From an uncultured Lachnospiraceae bacterium (lineage in GTDB: Bacteria > Bacillota > Clostridia > Lachnospirales > Lachnospiraceae), in the NCBI GenBank assembly GCA_900548905.1, contig URMK01000062.1:1-41559 (forward strand): 41,559 nucleotides of DNA, given 5' to 3'. Under the pieces are notes generated by a model that saw nothing but the letters and a program-made list of their open reading frames with translations, was not told the origin of the DNA and did no database searches. Positions 24,061-32,010 of this stretch are shown here, in pieces. Numbering within the stretch: the stretch's first letter is position 1; the number at the start of each line of letters is the position of its first letter. The translations under genes and the position numbers were made by a program.

Positions 24061-24984
24061 TTAAAAAATACGGTAATTTGAAAATTTATATGCCAGGTAA
24101 TACGAGGTTGAAATAAAAATGGTTGAAATAATCGATTTAAATAACCCCACCGCCGTGGCAGCACCATATTGTGCATCAATAAGGCCCAACCGGTAAATAA
24201 AGGTATCCAGAATATCCCCGCTCTCATAAACGGCTTTTGTATACAAATTGAATACCTGGTCAAAACCTGCATTCAAAACATTACCGAGACTCAATACCAT
24301 CATAAGTACAACAATCCCCCGGATTCCGGGAAGGGTAATATGCCATATTTGCTGCCAGCGGTTGGCCCCGTCCGTTTCCGCCGCTTCATATAAACTGGTA
24401 TCCACGCCCACAATAGCCGCCAGATATACAATTGCATTATAGCCGAAGGTTTTCCATACATCCGTAACAATTAAAGTCCCTTTAAAATATCTGTTATCCC
24501 CCAGAAAAAAGATACTTTCCCCTCCCAGGGAGGTTATGATGCCATTTACAATTCCCGATCCCGGAGACAGCAAATCTATGAAAATCCCTCCCAAAACCAC
24601 CCAGGATAAAAAATATGGCAGATATACAATGGTCTGGATGGTCTTTTTGAATCGCATATGACGGACTTCATTTAACAGCAAGGCAAAAACAACAGGAACT
24701 AACAGGCCGAGCACTATTTTCCAGGCAGCAATAATAACGGTATTCACCATCGCCTGTTTAAAACCCGGCAGGGAAAACACATAAGTAAAGTTATCGAACC
24801 CTATCCATTCCTGCTTTCCGAACATCCCCTTGCTGGGAATGAATTTTTGAAAAGCAATCACAAGCCCCGCCATAGGAACATAATTAAAGATAAGAATCAG
24901 AAGGATCCCGGGAAAAAGCATTACATGCAGGGGGAGTTCTTTTCTGAATTTGGATAAGGAGTATTTATTTCTTTTCCGGTTCAC
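24061..24984 (-). CDS. LplB-type sugar ABC transporter permease
   Basis: This 307-residue permease of cassette C has FNYVPMAGLVIAFQKFIPSKG, the EAA loop EAAETDGANRWQQIWHITLPGIRG and the end KFSNYRIF. The start is a GTG at 24984 with AGAGGTGG upstream, 12 bases after the binding-protein stop, so the two genes are tightly linked. It closely resembles the cassette A permease at 10239, suggesting that A and C are related duplicates. Confidence 0.9.
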   Translation of the reverse strand: MNRKRNKYSLSKFRKELPLHVMLFPGILLILIFNYVPMAGLVIAFQKFIPSKGMFGKQEWIGFDNFTYVFSLPGFKQAMVNTVIIAAWKIVLGLLVPVVFALLLNEVRHMRFKKTIQTIVYLPYFLSWVVLGGIFIDLLSPGSGIVNGIITSLGGESIFFLGDNRYFKGTLIVTDVWKTFGYNAIVYLAAIVGVDTSLYEAAETDGANRWQQIWHITLPGIRGIVVLMMVLSLGNVLNAGFDQVFNLYTKAVYESGDILDTFIYRLGLIDAQYGAATAVGLFKSIISTIFISTSYYLAYKFSNYRIF

Positions 24985-24996
24985 GTTGCCACCTCT

Positions 24997-26670
24997 TTAT
25001 TTATTGGCAGAATACCATTCATTAACCTCTGCCGTCATATCATTACCGCCTGCGGTTTTCCATTCCTCAACCACTTTATCAAATGCATCCAGCGTTTCCT
25101 GTCCGGAAATAATCTTGATAAAAGTCTGATCCAGCATATCGTCCAAAGTGGACTTTCTGGCAGTCATAATTTCCCCGGGTGCTGAAACGAACTTATTATA
25201 CACAGGAGCTGCTTTTTCCGGGTCCTGATACTGCAGCAGGATACTCTGACCGCCCTCTTCCCCAAATACGCCGAGCCATCCCCACATACTGTCATCACCC
25301 TGCAGAGCCTTATAACAGTATTCCCACATGGAATATTGTTCTCCTGTTAAGTCTCCGGGTTCTCCTGTTTTTAACGGCTCCGCAATCGCTTTGGTTGTGG
25401 CCTGGTTTTTGTCCGGCGTGCTCGTTATCCCAACCGGTGCGAGTTTCCATACCCCTTCCACTCCGTTTCCGGGATTTGCATACACTGTATATTCATTCTT
25501 TTCCGGATCAAATACTTTTTCACAATACAGATTCATTAATTGGATTAACGCTTCCGGGTGCTCACAGTTTTTGCTGACCACATACCAGCTTGTGGTTGCC
25601 ATTTCAATGCCGGGCGCAGCTTTTTCGCCGGTCTCCTCCATCGGTATCATGAACGGCTTCCAGTCCGCTTCCGGGATGGCATTTTTAACCGTCTGCAGAA
25701 AATCCAGAGGGGTTGCATGAAAACCATACATGGCTCCGCACTTACCATTCACAAGCGCTTCCGCCGCTTTCTGGTTATCATTGACATAAAATTCCGGATC
25801 GATTAATCCGTCCGCGTAAAGCTGTGCCAAAACGCCCAGCGCCTGCTTCATCTCCGGTGTCGTACTGCCGTAAACCAGGCTGCCTTCTTCATTTTCTACC
25901 CAATAGGTGGGGTATGCATGGTATGCGTTGCAAATCCCCTTTATATCAAACTGGTTCCCATACAGATCGTTCCCCATTTCAAGCCCTACGCCGCCTTCCC
26001 CTGCATAGTCCTTGAATGCACGCAGCACTTCCTTTAATTCCTCCATAGTTTCCGGTGCACGCAGATTTAAGGCATCCAGCCAGTCCTGGCGAAGCCACAG
26101 GATCTGCGCCCTCTCAATATCGCAGTCGGAAATCGGCAGGCCATAGACCGCTCCATTATAGGTAACTGCATCAAAGGCGCTCTCCCCCACATTTTCATAC
26201 AGTTGTTTTACATAATCGCTTGCATATTCATCAATATAGGGTTTTAAATCCACAATCAGTCCCGCATCCACCAACCTTTTCAGGTCATCTTTTCCCACGC
26301 TCGCTATGTCCGGGATTTCGCCGCTTGAAATTGCCGCATTGAATTTTTGTTTATAGAGATCCCCATCCGATGCGATCCAAAGATAGGAAACATCATATCC
26401 TAATGTGTCTGCAATTAACTCTGTCCAGATATTATCTTCGTATGTACTGCCTTCCATTTTTGCAAAAACACTGGATTCTATTGTGGAATCCTGTGCCCTG
26501 ACAAAGGTAACCGGAATAAGGCCTTCCGCCAGTGCAGTGCCGCTTTCCCCTGCATTCAGGCTCTCCTGCGTCTTTTCCGTTTCCCCGCTTGCCGCGGTAC
26601 TGCCGCAGCCCCCAAGCGCAGCGGCCGCCAGCATAATACTCATACAAATTGCAACTGTTTTCCTTTTCAT
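24997..26670 (-). CDS. Sugar ABC transporter substrate-binding lipoprotein
   Basis: This 557-residue lipoprotein is the first gene of cassette C. The signal peptide ends in lipobox ALGGC (about residues 18-22). The mature part shows WLDALNLRAPETMEELKEVLRAFKDYAG and a C-terminal VEEWKTAGGNDMTAEVNEWY, nearly the same ending as the cassette A binding protein. AAAGGAGAGG precedes the ATG. It should bind a rhamnose-containing oligosaccharide outside the cell, inferred from the GH78 gene at the end of the operon. Confidence 0.9.
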   Translation of the reverse strand: MKRKTVAICMSIMLAAAALGGCGSTAASGETEKTQESLNAGESGTALAEGLIPVTFVRAQDSTIESSVFAKMEGSTYEDNIWTELIADTLGYDVSYLWIASDGDLYKQKFNAAISSGEIPDIASVGKDDLKRLVDAGLIVDLKPYIDEYASDYVKQLYENVGESAFDAVTYNGAVYGLPISDCDIERAQILWLRQDWLDALNLRAPETMEELKEVLRAFKDYAGEGGVGLEMGNDLYGNQFDIKGICNAYHAYPTYWVENEEGSLVYGSTTPEMKQALGVLAQLYADGLIDPEFYVNDNQKAAEALVNGKCGAMYGFHATPLDFLQTVKNAIPEADWKPFMIPMEETGEKAAPGIEMATTSWYVVSKNCEHPEALIQLMNLYCEKVFDPEKNEYTVYANPGNGVEGVWKLAPVGITSTPDKNQATTKAIAEPLKTGEPGDLTGEQYSMWEYCYKALQGDDSMWGWLGVFGEEGGQSILLQYQDPEKAAPVYNKFVSAPGEIMTARKSTLDDMLDQTFIKIISGQETLDAFDKVVEEWKTAGGNDMTAEVNEWYSANK

Positions 26671-26892
26671 TTTAACCTCTCCTTTTTTATATTCAGCTGT
26701 GGCGTCCCATCCCCTTGCGGGACAACAGCAACTGTTCCCTCTGTCTTTTATTTCGTTTTTACAATCTAACCTTACTACGAAATTATTTTTTTATCTGTCG
26801 TATTTTTTTCCAATAATATCGTTTTTTGACGTAAGCGTCCCGTGTTGGACGTTCTTCTTGAAACAGGAATGGGAGCATGTATCCATTCCCCA
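26671..26892. other. Upstream region of cassette C
   Basis: This gap holds the ribosome binding site of the binding-protein gene and A/T-rich sequence with no convincing paired -35 and -10 on the minus strand. Two short inverted repeats stand out: GGAATGG (26866-26872) with CCATTCC (26883-26889), and CGTCC with GGACG around 26837-26851. They may be operator sites for cassette C. No protein gene is seen. Confidence 0.4.
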
Positions 26893-26992
26893 ATGGTTAC
26901 AGGAAAGCACAAAAAAACAGCAAGTCTTTATGAAAGACTTACTGCTTGATGAGCTGCAAGGCAACTGTAGAATTATAATTTGTAATAAGTAA
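26893..26992 (+). pseudogene. Remnant of a large serine recombinase N-terminus
   Basis: From ATG 26893 the plus strand reads KHKKTASLYERLTA, then a stop at 26947. Two bases are missing relative to the family pattern, and in the shifted frame it continues DELQGNC. The family motif in transposon resolvases of the TnpX/Tn4451 type is SLYERLSRDDELQGDSNSI or very close. Here the arginine-aspartate part is lost and the sequence decays into AT-rich code ending at 26992. Only about 35 codons remain, with no catalytic domain left. It marks a former mobile element beside the AT-rich gene group to its right. Confidence 0.6.
26912..26944 (-). terminator. Intrinsic terminator built from the recombinase remnant
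   Basis: On the minus strand an 8-bp perfect stem (26922-26929 with 26933-26940, loop of three), extended by three more pairs past a mismatch, is followed by seven T. The stem is the SLYERL coding stretch of the recombinase remnant, which happens to be palindromic. It would stop leftward read-through from the HAD gene into cassette C. Confidence 0.65.
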
Positions 26993-27021
26993 GAGAGAAC
27001 CGGCAAACCTGGTTTTTCTCT
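26992..27021 (-). terminator. Hairpin after the HAD gene
   Basis: The arms AGAGAGAACC (26992-27001) and GGTTTTTCTCT (27011-27021) pair with one small bulge around nine bases. On the minus strand it lies 16 bases after the HAD stop codon and is followed by TACTTATTAC, so it is a plausible terminator. Confidence 0.5.
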
Positions 27022-27036
27022 TTAATAAACGAAATT

Positions 27037-27654
27037 TTAAAGAATAGATATAATATCCGATAAACAGGCAACCGTATAATCAGGTTTTTCTTCCTCACAT
27101 GACACATTCCAATATTGTCCAAATCCTTGCTTTACCCAAATAGTATGAAAACCTAATCTTTTTGACGGAACAATGTCATTGTCAATTCTATCTCCAATCA
27201 TAATTGCATTTTCAGATTTACATTCACTACGTTCCAGTGCCCTTTCAAATATCCGCTTATCTGGTTTTGCCACTCCCTCTTCGGCAGATGCAATCACCAA
27301 ATCAAAGTACTGTAATATACCATGTTTCTCTAAACGTTCTGCCGTGCCAAATGGTTGGTTTGCAATAATACCAATCTTATATTTTTTCTTTACTATTTCC
27401 AAATAGTGAGGAACATTATCGTATAACACTTCGTCCTCATTATGCCAGGCAGCCAGATCGATTTCTAATGCCCTGGCCGCTTCTAAATCACCTTTTTTAT
27501 TTTGCTTATAATAATTAACTGCCATCTGATACACGTTATCATAAGGTATCTTTGCAGCTTCGGCAATTTCTCTGAATCTATGCTCATATGCAGATTGTTC
27601 ATTAATAATCGTTGAACCAATATCGAAAAATACCCAGGATATATTCTCTATCAT
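27037..27654 (-). CDS. HAD superfamily hydrolase
   Basis: This soluble phosphatase-like protein has about 205 residues. Motif I is FFDIGSTIINEQ: the usual nucleophile Asp is kept, but the second Asp of DxD is replaced by Gly-Ser, as in some HAD subfamilies. Motif II lies near IGIIANQPFG, motif III is the KPDKRIFERAL Lys, and motif IV is IMIGDRIDNDIVPSKRLG. The start at 27654 (MIENISWVFFDIG) is chosen because the fold begins there; the frame is open to 27738. The gene is AT-rich compared with the sugar cassettes. Substrate unknown. Confidence 0.82.
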   Translation of the reverse strand: MIENISWVFFDIGSTIINEQSAYEHRFREIAEAAKIPYDNVYQMAVNYYKQNKKGDLEAARALEIDLAAWHNEDEVLYDNVPHYLEIVKKKYKIGIIANQPFGTAERLEKHGILQYFDLVIASAEEGVAKPDKRIFERALERSECKSENAIMIGDRIDNDIVPSKRLGFHTIWVKQGFGQYWNVSCEEEKPDYTVACLSDIISIL

Positions 27655-27742
27655 TCTGCCTGACCGCCTCCATGTTAGAATTAGCGCCGATTCAAACCGG
27701 CTTTGATAATTCATTTTTTCACTTACATTTTGTATCAATGTC

Positions 27743-28654
27743 TTAAAAATGTCCCTGAATCGTTTTATAATAATGAAGGTTTTTTATGATCCAATCAGAT
27801 TTCCACCAATTCTTACTGATACTCCATTCCTCCGGATAATCTGCCCACGACCAGGTTATGGCCCAGGTTCCATCCGGCTCCTGCGAATTTTCAAGGAACG
27901 AACACTCATACTCACATAGCAACCTGTTCTCCTCATAGAAATCGCTTCCTTTCGAACGGATAAAAAGGGACGGCTTGCATACATAATCCGTGGCCCATTT
28001 ATCGGTATCGTAAGTTATTACATGCTGCAGCTGCTTTTGCAGCATGTCTTTGAATATCTCCAAATCTATAAGTGTGTCTGTAGAGCTTTCCTTCAGATAG
28101 TCATACAATTTTACAAAACAGAAAACTGTATGGGCGGATTCCATTGGAAAATGCGCTTTAAAATAATCATAAGCCTCTTTTGCAAGATTACAGGCTACTG
28201 TATAGAGTTGGCTCTCCCAATCTGCAAATTTCAAAATAAAGGCAATGAGACACGCGGTTGGGTTATAGGACGGTTCCGCGGCCGGGGCATACTCCCACCA
28301 CGGCGCATGAGGAGCGTCGTTATTAGATATTATGGTGTTGGCCCAGGTATGGCCGTCAAAATCCTTTCCTGAGGATAAATAACGAAGAATGCCCTGCACG
28401 ACAGGATGCCTTTTATCCTCAAGCCCGATCTCCCGGATGATTTCCGTTGCAACCCATGTCTGGATTGGAGAAGAATCCGGATTCCAGCAATCAGGTTCCA
28501 GGGCATGGCCAAAGCCGCCATCGTCATTTTGATATACCTCCAATGCGGATAAAATATCTTCTTTACTACCGCCTTCAAATAAATACTTCCATCGGGCAAT
28601 ATCCAACGGCCTCGCATTTTTATAAATAAAGTTTCTGGCTTTCTTATAGTTCAC
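27743..28654 (-). CDS. Alpha/alpha-toroid protein with prenyltransferase/squalene-cyclase-like repeats
   Basis: This protein of about 303 residues has repeats like those of terpene cyclases and prenyltransferases: ALEVYQNDDGGFGHALEPD near the N-terminus and LENSQEPDGTWAITWSWADYPEEW near the C-terminus. The catalytic DxDD motif of squalene cyclases is not seen, so it is more likely a binding or sugar-processing relative of unknown role. The GTG at 28654 has AGAAAGGA seven bases upstream; an ATG at 28699 with GAGG is an alternative. It is 88 bases upstream of the HAD gene, in the same direction. Confidence 0.65.
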   Translation of the reverse strand: MNYKKARNFIYKNARPLDIARWKYLFEGGSKEDILSALEVYQNDDGGFGHALEPDCWNPDSSPIQTWVATEIIREIGLEDKRHPVVQGILRYLSSGKDFDGHTWANTIISNNDAPHAPWWEYAPAAEPSYNPTACLIAFILKFADWESQLYTVACNLAKEAYDYFKAHFPMESAHTVFCFVKLYDYLKESSTDTLIDLEIFKDMLQKQLQHVITYDTDKWATDYVCKPSLFIRSKGSDFYEENRLLCEYECSFLENSQEPDGTWAITWSWADYPEEWSISKNWWKSDWIIKNLHYYKTIQGHF

Positions 28655-28764
28655 AATATATTCCTTTCTCACCAACAGTATAGGACGGATTGTTTTCATT
28701 GCTGCTTCCTCAACTCTATCGTCTATACTCTGTTACACTTGCCGGCAGACATGAATTAAACTGG

Positions 28765-29031
28765 TTACCTCTTCTTGCATTTATTATATACTTTTATTCC
28801 CAATCCGATAATTAAGTAGATTATAATACCATCAATCAGAAGTGCGAAAGGATTTAAATGCATTGACATCAACGGATTTATTCCCATACTCCCATTATGA
28901 ATCGAAAGAAATGATATCGGAAATCCAACTTTATATTGAGAACCGTTATGGACAGTAAAAGGTAAAATATAAGACAAAACAATCTCTATCCAAAATGCAC
29001 AATTAAAAATATTCCAATTAATTCTTTTCAT
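28765..29031 (-). CDS. Small membrane protein of unknown function
   Basis: This 88-residue protein has two hydrophobic helices, at about 8-25 (IFNCAFWIEIVLSYILPF) and 62-80 (FALLIDGIIIYLIIGLGI), a loop between them and a basic tail YNKCKKR. GGAGGG lies five bases before the ATG, which supports a real gene. It stands alone between the toroid protein and the acetyltransferase. No family is recognised. Confidence 0.6.
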   Translation of the reverse strand: MKRINWNIFNCAFWIEIVLSYILPFTVHNGSQYKVGFPISFLSIHNGSMGINPLMSMHLNPFALLIDGIIIYLIIGLGIKVYNKCKKR

Positions 29032-29189
29032 TTAGCCCTCCTTGATAACTCCCCATAAGTCGTTCTGCTTATCTTCCCGGCAAATAAGAAGCTGCGTGCC
29101 GGGTATTACATCTGATAATATCGGCAATTATCGTGCAACGTCTTTCTCTGAACTTCCCCGGAACAGGCTGTCATGTATCCCCTCCTGTT

Positions 29190-29777
29190 TTACCAAATAT
29201 TTACAGGCTTTACGCCGGCGCCCGGCTTTCTCACACTATGATCTGCCGCATATAAATAAAATTCCATATCTACATGCCTAAAATTTTTACTGTCTTTATC
29301 GATAATATTCATACCATTTCGAACGGCAACATTTTGAGAGGCTGTATTTGTGTTCCTGATAATGGAATAAACCGTACTTGCTTTTAGAACTGAAAAAGCA
29401 TATTCCCTGCATGCAATTGCCGCTTCCGTTGCATACCCTTTGTGCCAATACGCTTTTTGGAACAAATATCCTATTTCCAAAATTTCTTTTTCTCTCCAAC
29501 CCTGCATGGTTAAACCGCACTGCCCAATCATTTCGTTCGTTTCTTTTAATACAACAGCCCAGAGTCCAAAACCATATTCTTCATATCTTTTAAACTGCCT
29601 GTTAAGCCAATTCTGTGCTTCTTCCAAGCTGAATGCACTTTCATAAGCAACACGCATCACTTCCTCATCACACATTATCCTGCATAATGCATCATAATCT
29701 GCCTGCGTCATTTCCCGAATAAAAAGACGCTTTGTTTCTATCAGGAATTCTCCATCTTCCACCTTTTTATCAGACAT
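29190..29777 (-). CDS. GNAT family N-acetyltransferase (RimJ/RimL type)
   Basis: This protein of about 195 residues transfers an acetyl group from acetyl-CoA to an amine. It has the usual ETKRLFIREMTQADYDAL start, the strand ILEIGYLFQKAYWHKGYATEAAIACREYAF that forms the CoA-binding region, and SIIRNTNTASQNVAVRNGM, the typical last block. The ATG at 29777 has AAGGAGG at eight bases; a GTG two codons upstream is too close to it. The acceptor is unknown. Confidence 0.87.
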   Translation of the reverse strand: MSDKKVEDGEFLIETKRLFIREMTQADYDALCRIMCDEEVMRVAYESAFSLEEAQNWLNRQFKRYEEYGFGLWAVVLKETNEMIGQCGLTMQGWREKEILEIGYLFQKAYWHKGYATEAAIACREYAFSVLKASTVYSIIRNTNTASQNVAVRNGMNIIDKDSKNFRHVDMEFYLYAADHSVRKPGAGVKPVNIW

Positions 29778-29960
29778 TTGCACAGCCTCCTTATCTTCCT
29801 CTTTGCCGCCCCGTTCAACTCCTGTTATCCCTTAGCACCGCCAAAAGGAATTTTCCTTACGGATTCAACCGGAATTCTATCTGTCTTGATTATAGCACCC
29901 GGCTGCCCATGCTGCTACATCTTTCCTCTTTAGTTTCCGGATATGCAATGCCGGTTTTAC

Positions 29961-30683
29961 TTAAAATAACCGTTTTCCGTCAGAAATGTCAATGCCAAGC
30001 TCTTTTGCCCTGCCGGTCTGCATATATGGATTTATTTTTTCCACGATTCCGTCATGCCTGAAAAATGAGCCTGTATTTTTAAACCAAAAAGTGACATCCG
30101 CTTTTACGCATTGCCCACGGATATCCAGCACCCAGTCATAATCACACACTCGCGCATCCCTTCCCGTCTCACCGCCAACGGTAACATGGTTCACCCCATG
30201 GAGAAACGGAGTTAAATCCATGGCTTCCAGAAGCGGGGCGCAGGCTATAAACCGCCGTTTGATGGGATAGGATAAAAACAGAGGCAGCCGGTAATCCGCC
30301 AATGCCTGGTTTTCAACCGTACAGCCAATATTCACATTATCGTAACCCGCCCCCCAATCAGAGGGAAGCGATATGGGAAAACGGTCGATACGTTTTGTCA
30401 GGATCAAAAAATCAATATCCGTCCGTTCCCGGATCATAGCCCAGGCTTCTTTCCTCCACTCATCCGCTTCCGGCAGGAAAAAATCGGTCGCAAAGCAGGT
30501 CGCAAGGATTTTGTTCCCTTTAATGTTATACTCGCCCTTCGTATTTTTCCTGACCGGCCAATCAAATTTATCCGTCTTTTGAATGGTATTCTGACCATAG
30601 CGTTTTGCATGCGGTCCATAAAAATAGCAGTTCGTACAACCGTCGCTAATCTTGTAACAGCCTGTCCACGGTTCCCAGTTCAT
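29961..30683 (-). CDS. DUF5131 (phage Gp37/Gp68-type) radical-SAM-like protein
   Basis: This protein of about 240 residues has an N-terminal cysteine cluster GCYKISDGCTNCYFY, whose three Cys could bind a 4Fe-4S cluster as in radical SAM enzymes. It then shows FLILTKRIDRFP and VTVGGETGRDARVCDYDWVLDIRGQC, typical of the DUF5131/Gp37 family found on phages and in bacteria. The reaction is unknown. The ATG at 30683 is preferred since GGAGG lies six bases before it; an ATG two codons earlier touches the site. Confidence 0.82.
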   Translation of the reverse strand: MNWEPWTGCYKISDGCTNCYFYGPHAKRYGQNTIQKTDKFDWPVRKNTKGEYNIKGNKILATCFATDFFLPEADEWRKEAWAMIRERTDIDFLILTKRIDRFPISLPSDWGAGYDNVNIGCTVENQALADYRLPLFLSYPIKRRFIACAPLLEAMDLTPFLHGVNHVTVGGETGRDARVCDYDWVLDIRGQCVKADVTFWFKNTGSFFRHDGIVEKINPYMQTGRAKELGIDISDGKRLF

Positions 30684-31026
30684 AAGCATCCTCCTGTATC
30701 GATGCAGATATTTCTTACCTGCATTCCTTGTCCGGGGAAATTATATAATACATCTCCTTCCTATTATAGTAAAAATGCGACAGGTTTACTCATGGAATGG
30801 AAAACGCTGTCCCGGCCCGTATGACTTTGAACATACAGAATTTCAGGCACCTGTTTCTCATGTGCTATCATAACAAAATATTATCCGAATATTAAAATAG
30901 ATAATTTTTATTTTTAGTTTATCTGCGGTATAATTTTTTCAGGAAAGCAGGAAACGCCCCGGAACAGGTACGCCTCCCGGCGCTTTGCCTGCAGGCAAAA
31001 ATCGATTCGGAAAGGAATGGAATATC
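30684..31026. other. Divergent intergenic region with a 16-bp palindrome
   Basis: This gap holds promoters for the DUF5131 gene on the left and the flavoprotein gene on the right. A TATAAT for the right gene lies at 30929-30934 without a clear -35. A perfect 16-bp palindrome, TTTGCCTGCAGGCAAA, lies at 30984-30999, 27 bases before the flavoprotein ATG; it could be an operator or a small leader hairpin. No gene is seen. Confidence 0.45.
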
Positions 31027-31923
31027 ATGTACGATATCATTATCATCGGCGGAGGCCCCGCCGGAATCAGCGCGGGAATCTATGCGGTCAGCCGCGGAAA
31101 AAAGACACTTATCCTGGAAAAAGCCCAGATAGGAGGAATCATCGGTAAGGTCTCCACCGTTACCCATTATTCCGCTATTATCGAAAATGAATCCGGCATG
31201 ACCTTTGCCGAACGCCTCAAAAGGCAGGCACTTCATGCAGGGGTTGAGATACGCTATGAAAATGTGGTAAACACCGTTCTTACGGGAGATATTAAGAGCG
31301 TCCTCACAGAAAACGGAAGCTATCAGGCCCGTAAGCTTATCCTGGCAAACGGAAGCACACCCCGTAAGCTGGGTATCCCGGGTGAAGATGCCCTCGCAGG
31401 CAAAGGGATGGGTTTGAATGCCGCAAGGGACGGCGCGGTTTATGCCGGCAAAAATATGTACGTAATAGGCGGCGCCGACGGTGCGGTAAAAGAAGCCCTT
31501 TACCTCTCCCAATTTGCCAAAACCGTAACTATCCTCCATTTTGAAGAACAACTGGGCTGTATTGCGGAATTTAAAGATAAAATACAAAAAAGCTGTAATA
31601 TCACCCTGCGCCTTTCCTCACGCCTTCAGGCTGTCCGCGGCAGGGAACAGGTGGAAGCCCTGGAAATAGCAGATGAAAAGACCGGAAGCCTGGAACTGCT
31701 CACTGACCCTGGCTGCGGCATATTCGTTTACGCAGGAACCGTCCCCAATACCGATATTTATACCGAACTTTCTCTGGAAAACGGATATATCCCGGTAAAC
31801 GAAAAGATGGAAACGGCAATCCCCGGTGTCTATGCCGCCGGAGATATCCGCGTCAAGCAGGTTCGCCAGGTCGCCACCGCGGTTTCGGACGGGGCGGTCG
31901 CAGCTATCAACGCGGCGTGTTAA
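31027..31923 (+). CDS. Thioredoxin-reductase-like FAD/NAD(P) oxidoreductase lacking CxxC
   Basis: This 298-residue flavoprotein follows the thioredoxin reductase plan. The FAD-binding GGGPAGISAG is at 8-17, the NAD(P)-binding VIGGADGAVKEALYL at 146-160, and the second FAD motif VYAAGDIR near 275. The redox-active CxxC expected at about 133-138 is absent: the stretch reads GLNAARDG. It therefore cannot reduce thioredoxin by the usual route and may act as a ferredoxin/flavodoxin-type or other NAD(P)H-dependent reductase. The start at 31027 has AAAGGAATGG upstream. It stands as a single gene ending at the hairpin at 31935. Confidence 0.88.
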   Translation: MYDIIIIGGGPAGISAGIYAVSRGKKTLILEKAQIGGIIGKVSTVTHYSAIIENESGMTFAERLKRQALHAGVEIRYENVVNTVLTGDIKSVLTENGSYQARKLILANGSTPRKLGIPGEDALAGKGMGLNAARDGAVYAGKNMYVIGGADGAVKEALYLSQFAKTVTILHFEEQLGCIAEFKDKIQKSCNITLRLSSRLQAVRGREQVEALEIADEKTGSLELLTDPGCGIFVYAGTVPNTDIYTELSLENGYIPVNEKMETAIPGVYAAGDIRVKQVRQVATAVSDGAVAAINAAC

Positions 31924-31934
31924 CCGCAGGGCAC

Positions 31935-31961
31935 GGCGGTATATAAAATCAATATACCGCC
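31935..31961. terminator. Hairpin between convergent genes
   Basis: GGCGGTATAT (31935-31944) and ATATACCGCC (31952-31961) form a 10-bp perfect stem, with a further GCA/TGC pairing outside a mismatch. It lies 11 bases after the flavoprotein stop and 49 before the Fic stop. There is no T-run, so termination may be weak. Confidence 0.55.
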
Positions 31962-32010
31962 ATGCTGACAGGAATACCTGTTATCCATTGTAATATAGAT
32001 CTAAAGCCAA

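Noticed and set aside
26405..26992. Plus-strand open frame of 195 codons across the start of the cassette C binding-protein gene
   Set aside because: The first part is antisense to the binding-protein gene. Only its last codons carry the DELQG piece of the recombinase remnant, which is reported separately.
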